Of a stretch of DNA of 8,240 nucleotides, positions 6,247-8,240 are shown one piece after another. Below the pieces are notes generated by a model. It was not told the DNA's origin. It saw only the letters and a program-made list of their open reading frames with translations, and made no database searches. How positions within the stretch are numbered: position 1 is the first letter of the stretch; each line of letters starts with the position of its first letter. This DNA comes from Chloroflexota bacterium (GTDB lineage: Bacteria > Chloroflexota > Limnocylindria > Limnocylindrales > CSP1-4): positions 1-8,240 of the forward strand of contig JAJYDP010000193.1 in assembly GCA_021777365.1 (NCBI GenBank). The letters run 5' to 3'. A program made the position numbers and the translations under genes.

Positions 6247-6267
6247 GCCGTCGTCGTGGAGACTGCG

Positions 6268-7317
6268 ATGTCGAGCGAACTCACCGATCCCCGCGACCCG
6301 CTCCTGTCCGGTGCGCTGAGGCTCGCCGGGACGAGCGACCGTGACGCCCGGCTGGCCGGCCTGGCCAGGGATGCCGCCGGGGTCGTGCCCGGCGGGACCG
6401 CCGTCGTGTACCTGCTCGACGACCGTGGCACGCTCTACCCTGCCGCCGCCCATCCGATCGATGTCGCGGACCTGGATCCGCTCGACGGGACGGCCGTCAT
6501 CGCGCCCGAGGAGGCGGCGGCACCGCCGACCGCGACCGACGCGGCCGCCCTCGCCGTGGGGGATCGCCGCGAGGTGGTGGCGCTCTCCGGCGGCGACATC
6601 CCGTCCGCGCTGCTCGGGGCGATCCCGGGGTCCGCGGCGGTGGTCCACGTCCCGCTCGTGCTGCGCCGTCCCGCGGAGCACCCCGACGTGGAGGGCGTCC
6701 TCTCGATCGCCTGCCCCTCCGCCCCGCCCGACGGGCCCGGGCTGGACATGCTGCGCGGTATCGCGGCGCTCGCGGCGATGGCCGCGCTGCAGGCCCGCCT
6801 GGAGCACGCCCTGGCCGAGCGCTCGGACTGGTTCGAGCGGCTGGCCCACACGGACGCGCTGACCGGGCTCGCGAACCGGCGCACCGCGGACCGCGTGCTG
6901 GAGCTGGAGCTGGCGCGCGCCGCCCGTCAGGGCACCGCCGTCTGCCTGGCGGTCTTCGGCGTGGAAGGCCAGGACGAGACGACCGAGCGGCACGGCGCCT
7001 CCGCTGCCGACGACGTCCTCCGCCGGGTGGCGGCCTCGCTCGCGGAGACGGTCCGGCTGGTGGACACCGTCGCCCGCTATGGCAGAGGGGAGTTCCTGGT
7101 GATCGCTCCCGGCTCCACGGGCCTCGCCATGGCCGAGCGGGCGGCGGCGGCGGTGCGGGAGCTGGAGCCCGGGCCGGGCGGCGAGCCGGTGCGGGTGAGC
7201 GTCGGCGTGGCCTCCTTCCCCGCCCACGGGACCAGCCCGGACGAGCTGATCGACGCCGCGGAGCGGGCACTCGCCGCGGCTCGCGAGCAGGGCGGCACGG
7301 TCGCGGCCGCCGGCTGA
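6268..7317 (+). CDS. GAF-GGDEF protein with degenerate active site, probable c-di-GMP binder
   Basis: A 349-residue soluble protein. Residues ~10-170 look like a GAF-type sensor, a helix (~170-192) links it to a GGDEF domain starting at DALTGLANRR (196-205). The signature motif reads RYGRGEF (270-276), so the canonical GG(D/E)EF metal/catalytic acid is Gly274 and the second Gly is Arg273. The upstream LDxDxFKxxND region is also lost: by alignment its metal aspartate is near Gly231 and the segment reads GVEGQDETTERHG. The inhibitory-site motif RxxD is kept as RLVD at 263-266, exactly five residues before the signature. Diguanylate cyclase activity is therefore unlikely and c-di-GMP sensing through the I-site is plausible. 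ATG at 6268 is chosen for GGAG six bases upstream; an ATG at 6154 overlaps the promoter box. It converges on tmk with 13 bases between stops. Arg273 uses AGA, uncommon here. Confidence 0.87.
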   Translation: MSSELTDPRDPLLSGALRLAGTSDRDARLAGLARDAAGVVPGGTAVVYLLDDRGTLYPAAAHPIDVADLDPLDGTAVIAPEEAAAPPTATDAAALAVGDRREVVALSGGDIPSALLGAIPGSAAVVHVPLVLRRPAEHPDVEGVLSIACPSAPPDGPGLDMLRGIAALAAMAALQARLEHALAERSDWFERLAHTDALTGLANRRTADRVLELELARAARQGTAVCLAVFGVEGQDETTERHGASAADDVLRRVAASLAETVRLVDTVARYGRGEFLVIAPGSTGLAMAERAAAAVRELEPGPGGEPVRVSVGVASFPAHGTSPDELIDAAERALAAAREQGGTVAAAG

Positions 7318-7330
7318 ACGTCGGCAGGCC

Positions 7331-8002
7331 TCAGCGCCCCTCGCGGCCGGGCTCGAGGAACGCGCGCACCGCGACCACGACGTCGTGCGCGATCTCGTCG
7401 GCCGGTCGGTCGGCGTCGACCACCCGCCACCGCGCGGGCTCGGCGCCGGCCAGCTCGAGGAAGCCGGCACGCACGCGCTCGTGGTACGCGGTGTCGAACG
7501 CGTCCGGGGACTCGAAGCGGTTGACGCTCCCCGGCTCGCCGGCCATGCGCCGCGCCATCCCGGCCTCCACGGAGAGGTCCAGCAGGATGACCAGGTCGGG
7601 CCGCACCCCGCGCGTCGCGAACGCCTCCAGGGCCCGCAGCTGGTCGAGCGGAAGCCCGCTCCCGTATCCCTGGTAGGCGGCCGTCGAGTCCGCGTACCGG
7701 TCGCAGACCACCACCGCCCCGCGAGCCAGCGCCGGCTCGATCACGTCGTCGACGTGCTGGGCGCGCGCCGCGCTGAAGAGCAGCGCATCGGCCCTGGCCG
7801 AGTGGCGGCCGGCGGCATCCCGGTCGAGCAGCACCGCCCGCACCCGCTCGCCGAGCGGGGTGCCACCGGGCTCGCGCGTCAGGACCACGTCCAGGCCGTC
7901 GGCGCGAAGCGTCGCCGCGAGGCGCTCCGCCTGCGTCGACTTGCCCGAGCCGTCGGGCCCCTCGAACGTGATGAACCGGCCCCGCTGCCTGCCCTCGATC
8001 AT
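7331..8002 (-). CDS. tmk: Thymidylate kinase (dTMP kinase)
   Basis: Phosphorylates dTMP to dTDP with ATP, essential for dTTP supply. The 223 residues are the normal family length. Motifs are the P-loop GPDGSGKST (15-23), REPGGT (43-48), the DRY motif (101-103) followed by STAAYQG (106-112), and a LID segment with Arg residues near RRMAGEPGSVNRFE. The P-loop lacks the arginine of type I enzymes, fitting the E. coli-like type II arrangement with LID arginines. ATG at 8002 has no Shine-Dalgarno; a TAGACT box ends nine bases upstream, suggesting a nearly leaderless transcript of its own within the 33-base gap after the R3H gene. It could also be read through from that gene. Confidence 0.95.
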   Translation of the reverse strand: MIEGRQRGRFITFEGPDGSGKSTQAERLAATLRADGLDVVLTREPGGTPLGERVRAVLLDRDAAGRHSARADALLFSAARAQHVDDVIEPALARGAVVVCDRYADSTAAYQGYGSGLPLDQLRALEAFATRGVRPDLVILLDLSVEAGMARRMAGEPGSVNRFESPDAFDTAYHERVRAGFLELAGAEPARWRVVDADRPADEIAHDVVVAVRAFLEPGREGR

Positions 8003-8011
8003 CGCGTCGGC

Positions 8012-8017
8012 AGTCTA
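8012..8017 (-). promoter_or_regulatory. -10-like box TAGACT ahead of tmk
   Basis: TAGACTGC lies in the 33-base gap between the R3H stop and the tmk ATG, nine bases before the ATG. It shares TAKACTGC with three other boxes here and identical hexamer TAGACT with the guaA box. It would give tmk an internal promoter with a leader of about two bases. Confidence 0.45.
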
Positions 8018-8035
8018 CCGGCTGCCCGTCCGCGG

Positions 8036-8240
8036 CTATCGCCAGGCGCGCACCTTGTCCGGGTAGAGCCTGACGCGCCGGTACGGCTCCCGGCCCCGCG
8101 ACTGCGAGACCACGTTGGCCCGCTCGGCCATCTGGTGCTGCAGGCGCCGGATGTAGGCGTTCTGCGGGGAGAGCTCGACCGGCCGTGACTCGTTGAGGAC
8201 CAGTCCGATCGCCTCCTCGGTCTCCCGGAGGGCGGCCTCC
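8036..8240 (-). CDS. C-terminal end of an R3H-domain nucleic-acid-binding ATPase (Ycf45-like)
   Basis: The last 67 residues of a gene entering from the right edge, ending in TAG at 8036-8038. The sequence SPQNAYIRRLQHQMAERANV followed by SRGREPYRRVRLYP matches the R3H single-stranded nucleic-acid-binding domain, with the R-x3-H pair in RRLQH (8135-8149). In cyanobacteria (Ycf45) and Chloroflexota this type of R3H end is attached to a SpoIIIAA-like AAA ATPase, so an ATPase domain is expected outside the window. The acidic EAALRETEEAI just before the domain fits a linker. It precedes tmk on the same strand with 33 bases between them. The R3H call is strong, the ATPase part is inference. Confidence 0.82.
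   Translation of the reverse strand, partial: EAALRETEEAIGLVLNESRPVELSPQNAYIRRLQHQMAERANVVSQSRGREPYRRVRLYPDKVRAWR

Noticed and set aside
6154..6267. Earlier ATG start for the GGDEF protein
   Set aside because: The ATG overlaps the -10-like TATGAT and has no ribosome site. The added residues are low-complexity, and ATG at 6268 has a well-spaced GGAG.
6259..6267. GAGACTGCG before the GGDEF ATG, resembling the TAKACTGC box
   Set aside because: It lacks the initial TA of the -10 element and is better explained as the Shine-Dalgarno GGAG region.
7318..7330. Terminator between the convergent GGDEF and tmk genes
   Set aside because: Only 13 bases separate the stops and no convincing stem-loop is visible there.
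6073..7470. Long minus-strand open frame opposite the GGDEF gene
   Set aside because: Low-complexity shadow of the GAF-GGDEF reading frame, and it also runs into the convergent tmk gene.

Overview
The window is very G+C-rich bacterial chromosome with densely packed housekeeping genes. The gene set points to a free-living, non-model bacterium, and I read it as Chloroflexota-like: a CBS-less GuaB3-type IMP dehydrogenase, an F420/deazaflavin-type nitroreductase, a Ycf45-like R3H protein and a DarA/PstA cyclic-di-AMP receptor near tmk. An actinobacterial-like lineage is the main alternative. The phylum is an inference from gene content. I see no rRNA, tRNA, CRISPR array, transposase or phage gene.

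Layout. Positions 1-50 (-) hold the first codons of a gene that leaves the window. Positions 51-179 are noncoding, with short GC-rich repeats. Next is a minus-strand pair, guaA (848-2677, TTG start, about 85-residue N-terminal extension) followed by a zinc-ribbon protein of unknown role (180-845) that starts almost on the guaA stop codon. A 170-bp gap with terminator-like inverted repeats separates these from a second minus-strand pair, guaB3 (3232-4422) and a deazaflavin-type nitroreductase (2848-3219). Divergent from guaB3 is a PLP-dependent threonine/serine dehydratase (4481-5656, +). It converges across a perfect 8-bp hairpin on darA/pstA (5747-6076, -). Divergent from darA, after a 191-bp region with a promoter-like TATGAT and several hairpins, is a GAF-GGDEF protein (6268-7317, +). 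Its catalytic GGDEF signature is destroyed (GRGEF) but the RxxD inhibitory-site motif is intact. It converges on thymidylate kinase (7331-8002, -), which follows the end of an R3H nucleic-acid-binding protein (8036-8240, partial, -).

How the genes fit together. GuaB3 (IMP to XMP) and GuaA (XMP to GMP) supply the two steps of GMP synthesis from separate operons. DarA and the GGDEF protein are both expected to sense cyclic dinucleotides: c-di-AMP by DarA, and c-di-GMP possibly by the degenerate GGDEF protein. tmk close to darA recalls the Firmicutes tmk-yaaQ neighbourhood, with the GGDEF gene lying between them here.

The most striking non-genic pattern is a repeated -10-like box, TA(T/G)ACTGC. 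It occurs four times on the minus strand, directly upstream of guaA, guaB3, darA and tmk. For darA, probably tmk, and (with the variant TATCCT) the partial gene at 1-50, it sits so close to the start codon that the mRNA should be leaderless or nearly so.
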